Assembly (NCBI GenBank): GCA_905221605.1 | Contig: CAJNDS010002690.1 | Location: forward strand, 322,501 to 386,500 | DNA from: Symbiodinium natans | Taxonomy: Eukaryota; Sar; Dinophyceae; Suessiales; Symbiodiniaceae | DNA length: 64,000 nt | Direction of reading: 5' to 3' | Part shown: in pieces, positions 63,380 through 64,000 of the stretch | How the letters are laid out: each line of letters begins with the position of its first letter | Numbering within the stretch: the first letter of the stretch is position 1 | The notes under the pieces: generated by a model | Seen by the model: only the letters and a program-made list of their open reading frames with translations | Told to the model about the DNA's origin: nothing | Database searches by the model: none | Translations under genes and position numbers: made by a program

Positions 63380-64000
63380 TGAGCATCAGCTGGGTTGGCT
63401 GCCAATCCAAAATGGACGTCCCTTTTAATCGCTTTCTGTGTCTTCAAACGAGCAAAAGGGACACCCTAGGTGCTTTCTTGTGGGGTGTCCCTTTTCCTCG
63501 CTTGAAGATGCAGAAAACGATCAAAAAGGACACCCATTCCATCGCCCATATATAGGGAGAAAGAGAGAAATCATGAGCATCAGCTGGGTTGGCTGCCAAT
63601 CCAAAATGGACGTCCCTTTTAATCGCTTTCTGTGTCTTCAAACGAACAAAAGAAAACACTTAGGTTCCTCACTTGAAGGTGCAGAAAACGGCCCAACAAG
63701 GACACCCGTTCCATCGCCCATATATGGAGAGAGAGAGAGAGAGGGAGAAAGGAAAAAATCATGAGCATCAGCTGGGTTTGCTTACATGTTCATTGTTATT
63801 CCTTTTGTTTTTTCTAACGGAAATGAACAAGAGAAGAGAAAATAAGAACCAGAGGAAAGATGAAAACGAGCACCATCTTCTCTTTGCCTGATTTTTGCAT
63901 TTCGCCTGTCCTCATTTCTCTTCCATTCTTTTCATTGCTCTTCCATTTAGAGTTGCATTCCTGTTGATCTCTCCTCTCTCCTTTCTCTCTCCCTTCTCTT
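63010..64000. repeat. Hairpin repeat array, third cluster, and flanking block
   Basis: Units like those of 58,800-59,310 with (GA)n at 63,113-63,154 and 63,340-63,374; 63,730-64,000 then repeats 59,265-59,540 almost exactly. The duplicated unit therefore continues past the window. Confidence 0.88.

Noticed and set aside
52378-63891. Many duplicated frames such as MMKMMRMNK, MDWQQTQLMLM and MSSNEQKGHP
   Set aside because: They recur only because the module and the 190-220 bp unit are duplicated, overlap on both strands, and pass through (GA)n or pyrimidine runs.
1-64000. tRNA, rRNA, spliced-leader RNA genes and an exact spliced-leader sequence
   Set aside because: No cloverleaf, rRNA core motif or full 22-base leader was seen by eye; a covariance-model scan would be the proper test.

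Overview
This looks like nuclear DNA of a dinoflagellate. The reasons are plant-type telomere motifs (TTTAGGG/CCCTAAA) scattered everywhere, very short GC-rich exons in long introns, splice donors that are mostly GC with some GT and GA, acceptors that are nearly always AG followed by G, and many short inverted-repeat elements. The genus cannot be fixed from the sequence alone. There are no bacterial features, rRNA, tRNA or CRISPR arrays that I can see, and almost every long open frame here is a by-product of repeats.

Region 1 (1-23,940, + strand) holds the C-terminal part of a pullulanase-type starch debranching enzyme (limit dextrinase, glycoside hydrolase family 13). I assembled it by eye as 25 exons of 19-117 bases that stay in one reading frame for 417 codons and end at a TAG lying inside a telomere-like repeat. 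The 5' half lies left of the window. Region 2 (23,941-26,036) is the space between the genes plus any unseen 5' exons of the next one. Region 3 (26,037-46,720, + strand) holds the N-terminal half of a glycogen/starch branching enzyme (GBE, family 13), read as 23 exons of 11-110 bases. It runs from the N-terminal helices through the CBM48-like domain to the RFDGVTS nucleophile motif. The rest of the enzyme is not found before the window ends. Two enzymes of alpha-glucan branching metabolism therefore sit head to tail; one trims alpha-1,6 branches and the other makes them.

The introns of both genes carry tracts of TTTAGGG and its variants (TTAGGGC, TTTTAGGG, TTTTGGGG) in both orientations, with at least nine families of short dispersed or inverted-repeat elements of about 65-220 bp. 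Coding bases are only about 5% of each gene.

Region 4 (about 46,780-64,000) is completely different: no telomere motifs, but an AT-rich satellite with a 170-180 bp period that flips orientation at about 48,656, then a roughly 4.9-kb module in tandem direct duplication, (GA)n runs, a hairpin-bearing repeat of about 200 bp, pyrimidine-rich tracts and a 100-N assembly gap (62,184-62,283). No gene is supported there.

All homology statements are from memory of protein families; no database search was run. Exon edges were chosen to keep frame and protein similarity and should be tested against transcripts.
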